Assembly: GCF_001746365.1 (NCBI RefSeq)
Contig: NZ_MJAJ01000016.1
Location: 61,832 to 125,831, forward strand
Length of the DNA stretch: 64,000 nucleotides
From: Streptomyces sp. LUP30
Lineage (GTDB): Bacteria > Actinomycetota > Actinomycetes > Streptomycetales > Streptomycetaceae
Reading direction: 5' to 3'
This document shows positions 8,126 through 16,679 of the stretch, piece by piece; the stretch's first letter is position 1; every line of letters begins with the position of its first letter. Made by a program: the position numbers and the translations under genes. The notes under the pieces are model-generated. The model searched no databases. It was not told where the DNA came from and saw only the letters and a list, made by a program, of their open reading frames with translations.

Positions 8126-8587
8126 ATGGAAGCGTTCTTCTACGTCGTGCCGACCGTCATGGCGGCCGGTCTGCTGTTCGGCATGTTCCGACTGCTGGTC
8201 CGGTCCCGGCGCATCGCCCGGGCCTGGAACAGCGGCCTCACCGCGGAGGCGCGCTGTCTGCGGTCGTACGCGACGGCCAGCGGCGGCGGCGACACCATGA
8301 TCAGCACGACGCTGCACCACGTCTTCGAGTTCACCACCCGTGACGGCCGGGTCGTTCGCTTCGAGGAGGCGGACGGCCCCGGGACGATCCTCGAGGGCGA
8401 CATCGTCACCGTCCGCTACGCGGCCGACCGCCCCGAGGAGGCCACGGCCAAGGCGCCGGCCCGCGGCCGGCTCCTCGCGGAGTCGGGGTGCCTGCTGGGC
8501 TTCCTGGGCGTCGCTCTCGCCTTCTGCGTCTTCTTCATGGTCACCGCCCACTGGATGTTCGGCGAGGCGGACAACCTGATGCCGTGA
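8126..8587 (+). CDS. DUF3592 membrane protein
   Basis: A 153-residue protein with an N-terminal membrane helix (about 5-25), a beta-rich exposed domain (about 35-110; HVFEFTTRDGRVVRF, GDIVTVRYAADRPEEA) and a C-terminal helix (about 118-143). This helix-beta-helix layout, with the VxVxYxxxxPxxA motif, is the DUF3592 family. Start ATG 8126 has GGGGGAG 4-10 bases upstream. Function is unknown for the family. It stands alone between the LPMO and the acyl-CoA synthetase, both on the same strand. Confidence 0.75.
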   Translation: MEAFFYVVPTVMAAGLLFGMFRLLVRSRRIARAWNSGLTAEARCLRSYATASGGGDTMISTTLHHVFEFTTRDGRVVRFEEADGPGTILEGDIVTVRYAADRPEEATAKAPARGRLLAESGCLLGFLGVALAFCVFFMVTAHWMFGEADNLMP

Positions 8588-8627
8588 CCCTCCACATCTG
8601 ACGCCATGTCAACTACCGTGCGCCGCC

Positions 8628-10409
8628 ATGGAGTCCACCAAGGCGACCGGTACCGTCGCCGAACTCGTGGCGGCCCGGTGGGGTGACCGCCGGCCGGGGC
8701 TGTGGTGCGAGGACACCGTCCTCACGCACCACGAGGTCGCCGCGGGCGCCGCCGCCCGGGCGGCCCTGCTGCGCGATCTGCTGCCGCCGGGCGGCCCGCC
8801 GCACCTGGGGGTGCTGCTGGACAACACCCCCGAGTTCCCCCTCTGGCTGTCGGCCGCGGCCCTCGCCGGGGCGGCCGTGGCCGGGATCAACTCCACCCGG
8901 CGCGGCCCCGAACTGGCCCGGGACATCCTGCACACGCAGTGCCGGCTGCTGATCACCGAGTCCGCCCACCTTCCCCTCCTCCAGGGTCTCCACCTGCCCG
9001 GAGTCCGGTTGCTGAGCACGGACGCGCCGGAGTACGAGGCCCTGCTCGCCCCGTATGCGGACGCCCGCCCGGATCCTTCCCGGGCCACCCCCGCCGACCG
9101 GCTCCTGCTCTACTTCACCTCCGGCTCGACCGGCGCGCCCAAGGCGGCGATCTGCACCCAGGGCCGGCTGGCCGCCGCGGGGCGCTCCCTGGCGGGCCAG
9201 TTCTCCGTCGGCCCGGACGACGTCCATTACGTGTGCATGCCGATGTTCCACGGCAACGCGGTGATCGCCGACTGGGCGCCGGCGCTGACCGCCGGGGCCG
9301 GGGTGGCGCTGCGCCGGCGGTTCTCGGCGTCCGGGTTCCTGGCGGACGTCCGACGCCACCGGGCGACCTACTTCACCTACGTCGGCCGGGCCATCCAGTA
9401 CGTCCTGGCCACCGAGCCGGGCCCGGACGACCGCGACCACGCGCTGCGGCTGGGCTTCGGCACGGAGGCGGGCGCGGTGGACGCGGCCGCGTTCGAGCGG
9501 CGGTTCGGCGTGCGGCTGGTGGAGGGCTACGGCTCCTCGGAGGGCGGGGCGGCCGTGCAGTGGTCGCCGGGGACTCCGGCGGGGGCGGTCGGCCGGGCGG
9601 GCGCCGGTCTCGTCGTCCTCGATCCGCAGACGCGCGCGGAGTGCCCGCCGGCCGTGTTCGACGCGGCGGGACGGCTGCTGAACGGCGACGAGGCGATCGG
9701 GGAGCTGGTCAACCGGGGGCCGAACCCCTTCGAGGGCTACTGGCGCAACCCGGCGGCGGAGGCGGAGCGGCGCCGTGAGGACGGCGCGTACTGGACCGGC
9801 GACCTCTTCTACCGCGACCGCGCCGGCTTCCTCTACTTCGCCGGCCGCACCGACGACCGGCTCCGCGTCGACGGCGAGAACCTGGCGGCCGCGATGATCG
9901 AGAACATCCTCGCCCGCTACGAGGGGGCGGCCGCCGTCGCCGTCTACGCGGTGCCGGACCCGGTGACCGGGGATCAGGTGATGGCGACGCTGGCCGGGAC
10001 CTTCGATCCGCTCGGCTTCGCCGAGTTCCTGCTCGCCCAGCCCGACCTGGGGACGAAGATGGCGCCCCGGTTCGTGCGGGTGACCGACCGGATGCCCGTC
10101 ACCGCGACGAACAAGATCCACCGGGCGCTGCTGCGGCGCGAGGGGCCGCACTGCGCCGACCCGGTGTGGTGGCGGCCGCCCGGAGAGACCGGCTATCGGA
10201 GACTGACGGCGGAGGAGGCCGCGGAATCCGGTCGGGGCGCGGAGTCCGGCCGGGGTACCGAAACCGGTCGGGCCGCGGAATCCGGTCGGGGCGGGGACGC
10301 GCAGGGAGGGGAGGAAGTGGGGCGGGGCGGACAAGGCGAAGGGCCCCTCGTGTCCACGAGAGGCCCTTCATCTGTGCGCCGCCAGGGACTCGAACCCCGG
10401 ACCCGCTGA
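8628..10409 (+). CDS. AMP-forming acyl-CoA synthetase, long repetitive C-terminal tail
   Basis: A 593-residue member of the ANL superfamily. The ATP/AMP loop YFTSGSTGAPKAA is at about residue 161, YGSSEGG at about 302, YWTGDLFYRDRAGFLYFAGR at about 388, and the C-terminal catalytic Lys region is PVTATNKIHRALLRREG. It should activate a carboxylic (fatty) acid to the acyl-CoA; the closest type is the FadD17-like group. Start ATG 8628 lacks a ribosome site, and TACCGT 9 bases before it suggests a leaderless transcript. After about residue 525 the protein continues into a repeat (AESGRG-like) and then reads through the terminator and the antisense of a tRNA-Lys gene before stopping at 10409. The last 24 residues are therefore of doubtful value. 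Confidence 0.85.
   Translation: MESTKATGTVAELVAARWGDRRPGLWCEDTVLTHHEVAAGAAARAALLRDLLPPGGPPHLGVLLDNTPEFPLWLSAAALAGAAVAGINSTRRGPELARDILHTQCRLLITESAHLPLLQGLHLPGVRLLSTDAPEYEALLAPYADARPDPSRATPADRLLLYFTSGSTGAPKAAICTQGRLAAAGRSLAGQFSVGPDDVHYVCMPMFHGNAVIADWAPALTAGAGVALRRRFSASGFLADVRRHRATYFTYVGRAIQYVLATEPGPDDRDHALRLGFGTEAGAVDAAAFERRFGVRLVEGYGSSEGGAAVQWSPGTPAGAVGRAGAGLVVLDPQTRAECPPAVFDAAGRLLNGDEAIGELVNRGPNPFEGYWRNPAAEAERRREDGAYWTGDLFYRDRAGFLYFAGRTDDRLRVDGENLAAAMIENILARYEGAAAVAVYAVPDPVTGDQVMATLAGTFDPLGFAEFLLAQPDLGTKMAPRFVRVTDRMPVTATNKIHRALLRREGPHCADPVWWRPPGETGYRRLTAEEAAESGRGAESGRGTETGRAAESGRGGDAQGGEEVGRGGQGEGPLVSTRGPSSVRRQGLEPRTR
10221..10292 (+). repeat. Four 18-bp tandem repeats inside the acyl-CoA synthetase gene
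   Basis: Units GCGGAATCCGGTCGGGGC, GCGGAGTCCGGCCGGGGT, ACCGAAACCGGTCGGGCC and GCGGAATCCGGTCGGGGC follow each other without gaps. They encode AESGRG-AESGRG-TETGRA-AESGRG. Units 1 and 4 are identical, so the array is young or kept uniform. Confidence 0.92.
10338..10369 (-). terminator. Terminator downstream of tRNA-Lys copy 2
   Basis: Inverted repeat with arms GAAGGGCCCCTCGTG (10338-10352) and CACGAGAGGCCCTTC (10355-10369), one internal mismatch, 2-base nominal loop. It lies just 3' of the minus-strand tRNA and inside the 3' end of the opposing acyl-CoA synthetase frame. Confidence 0.75.
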
Positions 10410-10448
10410 TTAAGAGTCAGCTGCTCTAACCAACTGAGCTAGCGGCGC
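10375..10448 (-). tRNA. tRNA-Lys(CTT), copy 2
   Basis: Identical in all 74 bases to copy 1 (anticodon loop CTCTTAA). The 5' flank differs from copies 1 and 3 (ATGACTCTCG after the acceptor end rather than CTGCTGAC). Bases 10375-10409 overlap, on the opposite strand, the last codons of the acyl-CoA synthetase frame. Confidence 0.97.
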
Positions 10449-10558
10449 ATGACTCTCGCCCTCCGCCTTCGGCGGCTGGCGACGGAGAAAATACTACCTG
10501 GTCCTCGGGGGTGCTCCCGACCACCCGGCCAGGCCCGCGGCGACGGGCCCGACGGGTC

Positions 10559-11317
10559 TCAGATGGCCAGCGACAGCAGCACCGGCGCCGCGTTCCTGTT
10601 CAAGGTCTCGGCCGCCTGACGGAGCCGGTGGGCGTGGGCGACGGGCAGGGACAGCGCCAGACAGCCGGCCGTGGAACCGGCGGTGATCGGGACGGCCGCG
10701 CACACCGTGCCGATCGCGTACTCCTGGAGATCGAGCACCGGGACCGTGGGCGGCTGTGCCTCCAGGCGGGAGAGCAGCAGCTTGTCGCTGGTGATGGTGC
10801 GCGAGGTGAGCCGGGCCATCTTGTGCCGCGAGAGATGGTCGCGGCGGCCGTTGTGGTCGAGTTGGCCGAGCAGGCTCTTGCCGAGCGCGGTGGCGTGCGC
10901 CGAGGAGCGGAAGTCGACCCACTCGTTGACGGACGGCGTGGCCGGGCCGTCGGCGTACTGGGTGATCGTGACCTCGCCGTCGACGTACCGGCTGATGTAG
11001 ACGGCGGCGCCGACGGAGTCGCGGAGCCGGTCCAGGGTGTGCTGCAGCTTGTCGTGCAGGGCCTGTTCCCGCTGGTGCGTGGAGCCCAGCCGGGCGAGGG
11101 CGTCGCCGGTGACGTACGCCCCGTCGGCGATCTGCTCCACATAGCCCTCGCGGCGCAGCATGCGCAGGAGCGTGGTCAGCCGCTCCGCGCCGAGGCCGCT
11201 CTCGCGGGCGAGTTCGTCGTCGGTGACACCGGTGGAATGCCGCGCCATCGTCTCCAGGACGCGCAGCGCGTCCTGGGCCGAGTGGTACGGCGCGGTCGGC
11301 TCGTGCTTCAGCGCCAC
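10559..11317 (-). CDS. IclR-family transcriptional regulator
   Basis: A 252-residue regulator. The N-terminal winged helix-turn-helix covers about 10-75 (ALRVLETMARHSTGVTDDEL, LTTLLRMLRREGYVEQ). The IclR ligand-binding domain follows (about 90-250), with SSAHATALGKSLLG and YAIGTVCAAVPI. The start is GTG 11317 with AGGGGGA 5 bases upstream. It stands immediately downstream of the ehu-type transporter operon on the same strand, separated by a terminator, so it could govern that operon or itself; target and ligand are unknown. Confidence 0.9.
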   Translation of the reverse strand: MALKHEPTAPYHSAQDALRVLETMARHSTGVTDDELARESGLGAERLTTLLRMLRREGYVEQIADGAYVTGDALARLGSTHQREQALHDKLQHTLDRLRDSVGAAVYISRYVDGEVTITQYADGPATPSVNEWVDFRSSAHATALGKSLLGQLDHNGRRDHLSRHKMARLTSRTITSDKLLLSRLEAQPPTVPVLDLQEYAIGTVCAAVPITAGSTAGCLALSLPVAHAHRLRQAAETLNRNAAPVLLSLAI

Positions 11318-11521
11318 GGTTCCCCCTGCGCCGCCTGTGTCGGCTGCGCTGCTGTAGTGGGCCGTAATCCGGTCAGTGAACCGCTTCCACCATAACGGCC
11401 AACTGCCCTGCGGGGAGGGGGTCGAGAGGAATACACCCCTCTCATCAGGGAGATTGTTCCGAAGGCATATGCCATCGGTGAGGCCCGCACCCTGGTACGC
11501 GAGTCCGGTTCCCCGGGTCCG

Positions 11522-11558
11522 GACGCGAGCCCGGCTCCGGAGAGACCGGGCTCGCGTC
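11522..11558 (-). terminator. Terminator of the ehu-type operon
   Basis: Perfect 13-bp stem (GACGCGAGCCCGG at 11522-11534, complement at 11546-11558) with an 11-base loop, 10 bases past the ATPase stop codon on the minus strand. Confidence 0.8.
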
Positions 11559-11567
11559 GCGGCGGGC

Positions 11568-12392
11568 TCACAGCACGGCGCTGAGGAACTCCCGGGTCCG
11601 TTCCTGTTCCGGATCGCTGAAGATCTTCTCCGGCGGGCCCGACTCGATGACGCGGCCCGAGTCGAACATCAGGACCTGGTCGGAGATGTCCCGGGCGAAG
11701 CTCATCTCGTGGGTCACGCAGAGCATCGTGATGTCGGTGGTGCGGGCGATGTCCCGCAACACGTCCAGGACGCCGACCACCAGCTCCGGGTCCAGCGCGG
11801 AGGTCACCTCGTCCAGCAGCAGGACCTGCGGCCGCATCGCCAGCGCCCGGGCGATCGCCACCCGCTGCTGCTGCCCGCCGGACAACTGGCCGGGGTACTT
11901 GTCGACGTGCTCGCTCAGACCGACCAGTTCGAGCAGGTCGCGGGCGCGCTCCTCGGCCTCGTCCTTGGACAGGCCGAGCACGGTGACCGGCGCCTCGGTG
12001 ATGTTGCGCAGCACCTTCATGTTCGGGAAGAGGTTGAACTGCTGGAAGACCATCCCGATGTTCTTGCGGACCTCGCGCACGTGCTTCTCGCCGGCCCGGA
12101 CCAGCTTGCCGCCCCGCTCCTCGTGGGTCAGATAGTCGCCGCCCACCCTGATCGTGCCCTCGTCGGGCGTGGTCAGGGTCATCAGCAGCCGCAGGATCGT
12201 CGTCTTGCCGGAGCCGGACGGGCCGATCAGCGTGACGTGTCTGCCGGAGTCGACGGAGAAGTCGAGCCGGTCGAGGACGGTGTTGTCGCCGAAGCGCTTG
12301 GTCACCTGGTCGAAGCGGATCAGTTCGCTGCCGTCCACGGGCGGATTGGCGAGGGCGTCGAGGGTCTGTGCGGTGTTGGCGTCAGCGGACAA
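11568..12392 (-). CDS. ehuA: Polar amino-acid/ectoine ABC transporter ATP-binding protein
   Basis: A 274-residue ABC ATPase: Walker A GPSGSGKTT, Q-loop VFQQFNLF, signature LSGGQQQR, Walker B VLLLDEVTSALD, and H-loop CVTHEMSFA. The size and the QFNLFPNMKVLRNI stretch are those of GlnQ/HisP/EhuA-type importers of polar amino acids. The start is probably TTG 12392, with GGAG 9 bases upstream, giving an 11-base overlap with the permease stop. It is the last gene of a four-gene operon (binding protein, permease, permease, ATPase). The ehu name rests on family resemblance and gene order; glutamate-type substrates are an alternative to ectoine. Confidence 0.8.
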   Translation of the reverse strand: MSADANTAQTLDALANPPVDGSELIRFDQVTKRFGDNTVLDRLDFSVDSGRHVTLIGPSGSGKTTILRLLMTLTTPDEGTIRVGGDYLTHEERGGKLVRAGEKHVREVRKNIGMVFQQFNLFPNMKVLRNITEAPVTVLGLSKDEAEERARDLLELVGLSEHVDKYPGQLSGGQQQRVAIARALAMRPQVLLLDEVTSALDPELVVGVLDVLRDIARTTDITMLCVTHEMSFARDISDQVLMFDSGRVIESGPPEKIFSDPEQERTREFLSAVL

Positions 12393-13029
12393 GGCGTCGC
12401 TCCAGGACTCGGATCAGGAGGGAGGCGGGGTAGGCGATGACGATGAACGCCACGCCCACCACGGTGAGCGCCTCCGTGGTGAAGGTCTCGTTGCTGAAGG
12501 TCTGGGCCTCGCCGAGCATGTCGAACGCTCCGATGGTCGCGATCATCGGAGAGTCCTTGAGCATGGCGATGACGTAGTTGCCCAGCGGCGGGACGACGCG
12601 GCGGATCGCCTGCGGCAGGATCACCACCCGCCAGGTGCGGCCCCTGGACAGGCTCAGCGCCGTGGCCGCCTCCCACTGGCCGGCCGGGACGCCGTCGATG
12701 CCCGCCCGGTAGACCTCGGCGGTGTACGTGGAGTAGTGCAGCCCCAGGCCGACGACGCCGGTGGTGAGCGGCGACATCGAGGGACCGAAGTTCGGCACCA
12801 CGTAGAACAGGAAGAACAGCTGCACCAGCAGCGGGGTGTTGCGGATGAACTCCGTCACCGCGACGACCGGCCAACGCACCCAGACGCGCGAGGACCGCTG
12901 CGCCAGCGCCCAGACCAGACCGAGCGCGAAGGCGATCAGGCTGCCGACGGCCAGCGCCTGCAGGGTGACGAGCACACCGTCCCAGAACCGCGGCATGAAG
13001 TCGTCCACGACGTTCCAGTCCCAGTTCAT
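12382..13029 (-). CDS. ehuD: ABC transporter permease EhuD-type
   Basis: A 215-residue His/Glu/Gln/Arg/opine-family permease with about five membrane helices. The loop contacting the ATPase is GQWEAATALSLSRGRTWRVV (EAA motif). Start ATG 13029 has GGAGGTG 4-10 bases upstream. The start overlaps the preceding permease stop by 4 bases (ATGA), showing translational coupling. Confidence 0.82.
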   Translation of the reverse strand: MNWDWNVVDDFMPRFWDGVLVTLQALAVGSLIAFALGLVWALAQRSSRVWVRWPVVAVTEFIRNTPLLVQLFFLFYVVPNFGPSMSPLTTGVVGLGLHYSTYTAEVYRAGIDGVPAGQWEAATALSLSRGRTWRVVILPQAIRRVVPPLGNYVIAMLKDSPMIATIGAFDMLGEAQTFSNETFTTEALTVVGVAFIVIAYPASLLIRVLERRLVR

Positions 13030-13766
13030 CGCACACCTCCCGCGGACTGCGAACCTGCGCGCACGCTCGTGGCGCGTGCGCCGGGCCGGGCGCCGATGCC
13101 GCCGGACTTCTCCGGCCGCTCCCCGACCCCGGCCTTGGCCCTGCGTTCCAGCATCCGCATGCCGCGGGTGATGACGAAGGCGAGGACGAAGTAGAGGACC
13201 AGCAGCAGCGTGTAGATGGGGGTGGTCTCGTTGGTGCCCAGCCGGAACAGGTTGCCGGCGAACGTCATGTCGGCCACCGTGATGACCGAGACCAGGGCGG
13301 TGCCCTTCAGCAACTCGATCAGCAGGTTGTTGAACGGCGGCATCATCTCGGGCCAGGCCTGGGGCAGTTCGATCAGACGCAGCCGCTGCCACCGGGTGAA
13401 GTTGAGCGCGACGCCCGCCTCCTTCTGCGCCGTGGGTACGGCGGCCAGCGAGCCGCGGACGATCTCGGAGCCGTAGGCCCCGTAGGTCAGGCCCAGCGCG
13501 CTGACCCCGGCCCACAGGGGCTCCAACTGCCAGCCGAAGAGCGGCAGCGCGAAGAACATCCAGAACATCAGCACCAGCGCCGACATGCCACGGAAGACCT
13601 CGAAGTAGGCGCCGGCCACGAAGCGGACGATCCACAGCCGTGAGCCGCGGGCGAGACCGATCCCGAACGAGACGGCCGCGCCGAGGACGGCCGCGTAGAG
13701 GGTCACCTGGACGGTGACCCAGACGCCCGGCAGGAACCAGGTGGTGAAGAACTCGGAACTCATCAT
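13026..13766 (-). CDS. ehuC: ABC transporter permease EhuC-type
   Basis: A 246-residue permease of the polar amino-acid family. Helices begin at about residue 12, and the EAA loop is TAQKEAGVALNFTRWQRLRL. An earlier GTG at 13775 is in frame, but ATG 13766 is preferred: its first base is the last base of the binding-protein stop (TGATG), and AAGGAG lies 11-16 bases upstream. A basic, low-complexity C-terminal tail of about 45 residues (ERRAKAGVGERPEKSGG...) extends beyond the usual family end. Confidence 0.82.
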   Translation of the reverse strand: MMSSEFFTTWFLPGVWVTVQVTLYAAVLGAAVSFGIGLARGSRLWIVRFVAGAYFEVFRGMSALVLMFWMFFALPLFGWQLEPLWAGVSALGLTYGAYGSEIVRGSLAAVPTAQKEAGVALNFTRWQRLRLIELPQAWPEMMPPFNNLLIELLKGTALVSVITVADMTFAGNLFRLGTNETTPIYTLLLVLYFVLAFVITRGMRMLERRAKAGVGERPEKSGGIGARPGARATSVRAGSQSAGGVR

Positions 13767-14725
13767 CAGCCGCACAACTCCTTCGCCGTGAGGCCTGTCA
13801 TGTCGGCCTTGGTGAAGCCGAACGGGCCGACAATCCCGAGGAGTTCGCGGTAGTCGTCCTGTTTGAGCTTCAGCAGTTCCGCGTTGAAGGCGTCACGCAG
13901 GTTCCGCTCGGACTGCCGGAAGGCGAAGCCGCCCGCGCCGTAGGCGGGCTTTCCGTCGACCACGGGCTGGAACGGTTCGGTGGCCGACACCCGTGCGGAA
14001 CCCGCCACCGCCGACTTGACCGTGATGCGGGTGGCCGCGAAGGCGTCCACCCGGCCCTGCGCGACCGCGTCCAGCCCGGCCACCTGGTCCGGCAGGACCA
14101 GGACGTCGCGGATGCCCGCCGCCTTGGCGTAGTCGGTCTGGGCGGTGGCCTTGCCGGTGGCGAGCTTCAGCCCCTTCTTCTTGGCGTCGTCGTATGTCTT
14201 GATGCCGTGCGGGTTGCCCTTCCTGACGATGAAGGCGTCCAGCATCAGATAGTCCGGGTCGGCGAACAGCACCTGCTCGCACCGGACCGGGTTGATGTAC
14301 ATCCCCGCGGACACCACGTCGAACTGCCGCGCCTTCAGCCCGGGTATCAGGGCGGCGAAGTCCACCGGCACCGGCTTGACGTCGTCGATGCCGAGCTTCT
14401 TGAAGATCACCCTCGCGATCGCGGGCGCTTCTCCGGTGGCCTGACCGTCGTCTCCGACGTAGCCGAAGGGTGGCTCGCTCGCGATGCCGATCTTCACGGA
14501 TCCTTGATCGCGCAGGGCGTCCAGGAGGCTGCCTCCCAGCACCTTCCCGTCGCCCGGGACGCGGCTGCAGCCGGCCGCCCCGAGACCCCCCGCGATGCCC
14601 AGCGACACCGCTCCTGCAAAGAGCGAACGGCGGCTCAGCCCTCCGGGGGGTCTGGTGCCGGTTTCTGATCGGTGTGCATGTGGTCGAGCCATGGGCGCGC
14701 GGCTACCCGACTTCATACGAGTCAT
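13766..14725 (-). CDS. ehuB: Tat-lipoprotein substrate-binding protein, amino-acid/ectoine ABC transporter
   Basis: A 319-residue binding protein. ATG 14725 is favoured over GTG 14734 because GGAAG lies about 10 bases before it. The N-terminus carries a twin-arginine motif LSRRSLF and a lipobox GAAGC, so the protein is exported folded and lipid-anchored. The SBP_bac_3 fold follows: VKIGIASEPPFGYVGDDG, the strand-turn PVDFAALIPGLKARQFDVV, and ATRITVKSA. It is the first gene of the four-gene operon and delivers substrate to EhuC/EhuD. Confidence 0.82.
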   Translation of the reverse strand: MTRMKSGSRAPMARPHAHRSETGTRPPGGLSRRSLFAGAVSLGIAGGLGAAGCSRVPGDGKVLGGSLLDALRDQGSVKIGIASEPPFGYVGDDGQATGEAPAIARVIFKKLGIDDVKPVPVDFAALIPGLKARQFDVVSAGMYINPVRCEQVLFADPDYLMLDAFIVRKGNPHGIKTYDDAKKKGLKLATGKATAQTDYAKAAGIRDVLVLPDQVAGLDAVAQGRVDAFAATRITVKSAVAGSARVSATEPFQPVVDGKPAYGAGGFAFRQSERNLRDAFNAELLKLKQDDYRELLGIVGPFGFTKADMTGLTAKELCG

Positions 14726-15202
14726 GCCGGTCACTTCCGGCCCCGATCGTCGCAGGGCCCCTCGGTCGCGGGACGGGTGCGGCGGACCCGGCCGGTCGCC
14801 GTGTCGAAGCCCCGCTGGTCAGGAGCGGATCATCGCCATGGCAAAGGCGCTCGGCGAGTGAGCCCCGGTCACCCGCGCGATGCGTCCGGGACTCCCTCCC
14901 GCTCACCGGTGCCGTCCAGCATGCCGAACGGCCCCATGACGGGATCTGCGCCCCTTTTCACGTCTCTCCCCCTTCGCGGCGCAGGGGGACATGACGGGAT
15001 GATCCGACCGCGCCGGAAAGACTCGCTTTCCGTGCGCGGTCGCCCGGCGCGCCTCCCTCGGGCGGCCTGAAATTGACCCATGAGAGTGCCCCCTTATTGA
15101 ACCCCTCGCCGGGTCTTTCGACCGCCTAGATTTGTCTGTGTGCCCGTCCTGCGGCTCCGCCCGCGGACCACCGACCGACCCGACCGACCTCCGGGAGTCC
15201 CC
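14726..15202. other. Intergenic region between ehuB and the cupin gene
   Basis: 477 bases upstream of two divergent genes. No convincing gene is present: an open plus-strand frame ending MAKALGE at 14861 lacks a ribosome site and runs antisense out of ehuB. A -10-like TAGATT lies at 15127-15132, about 70 bases before the cupin start, without a good -35. An A/T-richer patch (15068-15135) is the likely promoter zone for the plus-strand gene. Confidence 0.5.
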
Positions 15203-15703
15203 ATGAGCAGCAGCCCCCTCCTCGTCCGCGCCGACCAGGCCGAGACCGTGCAGGACGGCGCCCTCAGCCTGATCACCCTGCTCGCCGACGCGGGCGCCAC
15301 CGACGGGGCCGTCACCGCCAACAAGGCGACCTTCGCCAAGGGGTCGCCCGGCGCCCCCGCGCACTTCCACACCAAGGCCACCGAGGTCTTCCTCGTCCTC
15401 GACGGCACGATGCGCTTCCTGGTCGGCGACGAGGTGCGCACCCTGGGCGCGGGCGACTTCCTGACCGTCCCGCCGACCGTCCCGCACGCGTTCGCGCCGG
15501 CTCCCGACAGCACCGCCGAACTCCTCGTCCTGTTCACCCCCGGCCTGCACCGCTTCGACTACTACCGGCTGCTGGAGCGGGTGTACCGCGGCGAGGCGGA
15601 CGTCGAGGAGATCCGGGCGAGCTCCGAGCTCTACGACAACCACTACTTCGCGAGCCCGGTCTGGCAGGAGGAGCTGCGCCGGACCGCTCCGGCCACCGCC
15701 TGA
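15203..15703 (+). CDS. Cupin-domain protein (quercetinase-like)
   Basis: A 166-residue single-domain cupin. Motif 1 is present with all ligands: AHFHTKATEVFLVLDG (two His and a Glu). Motif 2 is GDFLTVPPTVPHAF, with the fourth metal ligand His. The C-terminal helices (YYRLLERVYRGEADVEEI) are those seen in small actinobacterial quercetin-dioxygenase-like cupins. Start ATG 15203 has GGGAG 5-9 bases upstream. Metal-dependent dioxygenase or isomerase; substrate unknown. Confidence 0.8.
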   Translation: MSSSPLLVRADQAETVQDGALSLITLLADAGATDGAVTANKATFAKGSPGAPAHFHTKATEVFLVLDGTMRFLVGDEVRTLGAGDFLTVPPTVPHAFAPAPDSTAELLVLFTPGLHRFDYYRLLERVYRGEADVEEIRASSELYDNHYFASPVWQEELRRTAPATA

Positions 15704-15716
15704 CCGCCCGCGGCCG

Positions 15717-16679
15717 TCAGTGTCCGGGGACGTAGCCTCGCTGCTTGTCGACCACGTTCTTCAGGGGCCGGCCCGCCGCCCACCGCTCGAACAACTCCAC
15801 GAACTGCGCGCCGAGTTCGTCGTACGACCCGACGATGTCGCCGCTCATGTGGGGCGAGATCAGCAACCCGGGGACGTGCCACAGCGGGCTGTCGGGGGCG
15901 AGGGGCTCATCGGTGACGACGTCCAGGGCGGCGCCCGCGATCCAGCGCCGCTCCAGCGCCCGCACCAGCGCGTCCTCGACGACCAGCTGCCCGCGGCCGA
16001 CGTTCACGAACCGGGCGGAGGGCTGCATCACGCCGAAGCGACGGGTGTCGAACATGCCACGCGTCTGCTCGGTGAGCGGGGCGGCGGCGATCACCCAGTC
16101 GGCGCGGGCGAGGAGCCGGTCCAGGTCCTGGGGGCCGTGGATGCCGGTGCGCGGGACCCGGCCCACGACCGCGGCGGTCATCCCGAGCGCCTTCAGCGTG
16201 CGGGCGATCGCCCTGCCGATCGGCCCGGAGCCGACGACCACGGCCCGGCCCCCCGCGACCCGCCGGCTCTCCCGGTGCAGCCATTCCCCGCGCTGCTGGA
16301 GCTCCCAGGTGCGCGGCAGGTCCTTGGCCATCGCCAGGACCAGCGCGGCGACGTACTCGGCGATCGGCTCGTCGAAGATGCCGCGCGCGTTCGTCACCAC
16401 CGTGTCCGACGCGGCGAGTTCCGGGCACATCACATGGTCCACGCCCGCGCTCGCGGTGTGCACCCAGCGCGGTCTGGGCCCCTCGCCCGGCCAGGCGGCG
16501 CGCACCGCGTGCGAGGTGAAGTCCCAGACCAGCAGCACGTCCGCGGCCGGGAGCCGTTCCGCGAGCGAGGCCTCGTCGGTGTGCAGCACGCGGGCCCGCC
16601 CGGTGAGCCGGCCCAGCCGGGGGAGGGGATCGGCGTCGAGGACGAGAAGCGTGGGAAGAGCCGCGGGGGCGACGCTCAT
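15717..16679 (-). CDS. D-isomer-specific 2-hydroxyacid dehydrogenase
   Basis: A 320-residue NAD(P)-dependent dehydrogenase. The Rossmann motif is VVGSGPIGRAIARTLKALGM. Catalytic residues are in FVNVGRGQLV (Arg), TDEPL (Glu) and SPHMSGD (His). Start ATG 16679 with GAAGGGGG just upstream; the frame is open far upstream, but that part is not family-like. It converges with the cupin gene, stops 13 bases apart. The substrate is a 2-keto/2-hydroxy acid such as glyoxylate or hydroxypyruvate; the neighbouring racemase/isomerase-family gene suggests organic-acid metabolism. Confidence 0.87.
   Translation of the reverse strand: MSVAPAALPTLLVLDADPLPRLGRLTGRARVLHTDEASLAERLPAADVLLVWDFTSHAVRAAWPGEGPRPRWVHTASAGVDHVMCPELAASDTVVTNARGIFDEPIAEYVAALVLAMAKDLPRTWELQQRGEWLHRESRRVAGGRAVVVGSGPIGRAIARTLKALGMTAAVVGRVPRTGIHGPQDLDRLLARADWVIAAAPLTEQTRGMFDTRRFGVMQPSARFVNVGRGQLVVEDALVRALERRWIAGAALDVVTDEPLAPDSPLWHVPGLLISPHMSGDIVGSYDELGAQFVELFERWAAGRPLKNVVDKQRGYVPGH

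Noticed and set aside
14595..14861. Possible 88-residue plus-strand gene ending QERIIAMAKALGE
   Set aside because: It begins antisense to ehuB, has no ribosome site and shows Arg/Pro/Gly-rich composition. The last few codons look protein-like but are too short to support a remnant.
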